Below the pieces are notes generated by a model. That model ran no database searches and had not been told where the DNA came from. It saw only the letters and a list, made by a program, of their open reading frames with translations. Shown piece by piece: positions 40,140 to 40,952 of a DNA stretch of 40,952 bases (position 1 is the first letter of the stretch; each line of letters starts with the position of its first letter). Made by a program: the position numbers and the translations under genes. This DNA comes from Pedosphaera sp. (GTDB taxonomy: Bacteria; Verrucomicrobiota; Verrucomicrobiia; Limisphaerales; UBA9464): assembly GCA_009695205.1 (NCBI GenBank), contig SIBK01000040.1, forward strand, positions 1 through 40,952, written 5' to 3'.

Positions 40140-40952
40140 TTATTTGGTGCCCGGGTCTGGCTGCTTCCTGCCGGCCGGGAAGGTCATCTCCCAGGCTTTC
40201 AACTTGTCCACCACCATGCGCCCTCCTTGCACGACGAACCCGATTCGCCCCGTCGCCCGTTCTGGAATGCTGTAGCATTGGATGAGTCGATCATTCACAA
40301 AGAACTCCAGCATGTATTGGCGGGTCAACAGACGAAACGCCTGTTTGTGACCAGGCGCGATCCCCGCTTCGACAGAATCGTCCGGCTGGAATGCCGTCGC
40401 TCCCTTCCATTTCAGATCGCCCAGTTGCGATTTCCCGTGGGTGCCCACCAGCACGGCCGTGCCCTGCTCCGTGGTTTCCTCAATGTAGATGCCGCAGCGG
40501 CCGGGCTTCTCCCCGGCGGTCTGAATTTCCAGGGTGCCCTCAAGAACCACGCCATTCAGGACATCGAATAGGGCGTCCAATGGCAGCACGGCGATTCCGC
40601 CACTCCCATCGACGATCAGCGGACCGGGAGGCGCAACCGGAACGGGCTTGCCCTTCATCGCTTCATTTCCATGCCAATAAGCCAGCCGAAGGTGCCCTTC
40701 GTCATCCACCACGGCCTTCTTCAACGGTGCAAGCCAAGCCTTCAGGCTGCGGGTAAACAGAAAGTGGTTGACGAGCACTTCGTTGGGTGACTCGTAGAAG
40801 CGTGCGAAATGCGTCGATCGAGTGTTCGCGTTTGTGTTTCCCAAGAACCGGAACGCTCCGGTATCCGGGCGGAAAGGTCCCTTGGGCGTATCGCCAATGA
40901 AGGTATAGACGCCCGGACCGGTGGCACCCAGGTAAGACCCGCCCGGGTAAGG
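40140..40952 (-). CDS. Glycoside hydrolase-like protein, 3' part (start outside window)
   Basis: The frame is open from the TAA at 40140-40142 to the window edge, 270 codons, so the 5' end is missing. The visible N-terminal part (VYTFIGDTPKGPFRPD, then FYESPNEVLVNHFLF) has the look of a GH32/GH43-type five-bladed propeller, where such phrases follow the blades. The last 120 residues look like a beta-sandwich (LEIQTAGEKPGRCGIYIE, YMLEFFVNDRLIQCYSIP) as in the C-terminal module of GH32-like enzymes. Substrate cannot be read. It would be transcribed toward the cytochrome gene. Confidence 0.65.
   Translation of the reverse strand, partial: PYPGGSYLGATGPGVYTFIGDTPKGPFRPDTGAFRFLGNTNANTRSTHFARFYESPNEVLVNHFLFTRSLKAWLAPLKKAVVDDEGHLRLAYWHGNEAMKGKPVPVAPPGPLIVDGSGGIAVLPLDALFDVLNGVVLEGTLEIQTAGEKPGRCGIYIEETTEQGTAVLVGTHGKSQLGDLKWKGATAFQPDDSVEAGIAPGHKQAFRLLTRQYMLEFFVNDRLIQCYSIPERATGRIGFVVQGGRMVVDKLKAWEMTFPAGRKQPDPGTK

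Noticed and set aside
1..40952. CRISPR array, rRNA genes, phage genes
   Set aside because: No regularly spaced direct repeats, rRNA signatures or phage structural genes were seen on either strand.

Overview
This window most likely comes from a member of Verrucomicrobiota, probably the Pedosphaera/Limisphaera-type lineages. That is inference from several hallmarks: an EF-Tu whose switch I region is rewritten in a way I associate with this phylum; a planctomycete/verrucomicrobial cytochrome protein of the PSCyt1-DUF1549-DUF1553 type; a large Ser/Thr kinase with a beta-propeller; a DUF2723-TPR membrane protein; and, at the left edge, the first 19 codons of a transposase whose N-terminus resembles one common in these genomes. 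No 16S rRNA gene is present to confirm it.

Left third (about 0.5-12.3 kb, all minus strand): an apparently complete urea acquisition and hydrolysis operon. In transcription order it encodes a predicted outer-membrane porin, the ABC urea transporter urtA-urtB-urtC-urtD-urtE, then ureD, a fused ureAB, ureC, ureF and ureG. Junctions from urtB onward are ATGA overlaps, 3-nt gaps or, at ureAB/ureC, an 11-nt overlap. A strong intrinsic terminator lies between urtA and urtB and probably lets the binding protein be made in excess. Upstream of the porin is a good sigma-54 type -24/-12 element and a distal palindrome, which suggests nitrogen control. ureE is absent; UreG has a polyhistidine N-terminus that may replace it. 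Just past the ureG stop, in the same frame, lies a 42-codon winged-helix-like remnant, and beyond it the transposase start.

Middle (12.4-23.6 kb): on the plus strand a cupin, a YaeQ-family protein and a 1024-aa membrane Ser/Thr kinase with a C-terminal beta-propeller. The kinase gene ends tail to tail with a 46-codon lysine-rich minus-strand gene, the two stop codons sharing one CTAG. On the minus strand follows a putative surface-glycan set: a DUF2723-TPR membrane protein, a GT4 glycosyltransferase, a WecA/MraY-like polyprenyl-phosphate sugar-1-phosphate transferase and a PfkB sugar kinase.

Right half (23.7-36.9 kb, minus strand): the classic information-processing block. In transcription order it is tRNA-Thr, tuf, tRNA-Trp, tRNA-Ser, secE, nusG, rplK, rplA, rplJ, rplL, rpoB, rpoC, with a candidate promoter before tRNA-Thr and an intrinsic terminator after rpoC. 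The rplL-rpoB gap carries hairpins of the kind expected for attenuation or RNA processing.

Right edge (37-40.95 kb): a secreted cytochrome-type PSCyt1/DUF1549/DUF1553 protein, a gene-poor stretch with a possible HEAT-repeat fragment, and the 3' part of a glycoside-hydrolase-like gene that runs off the window.
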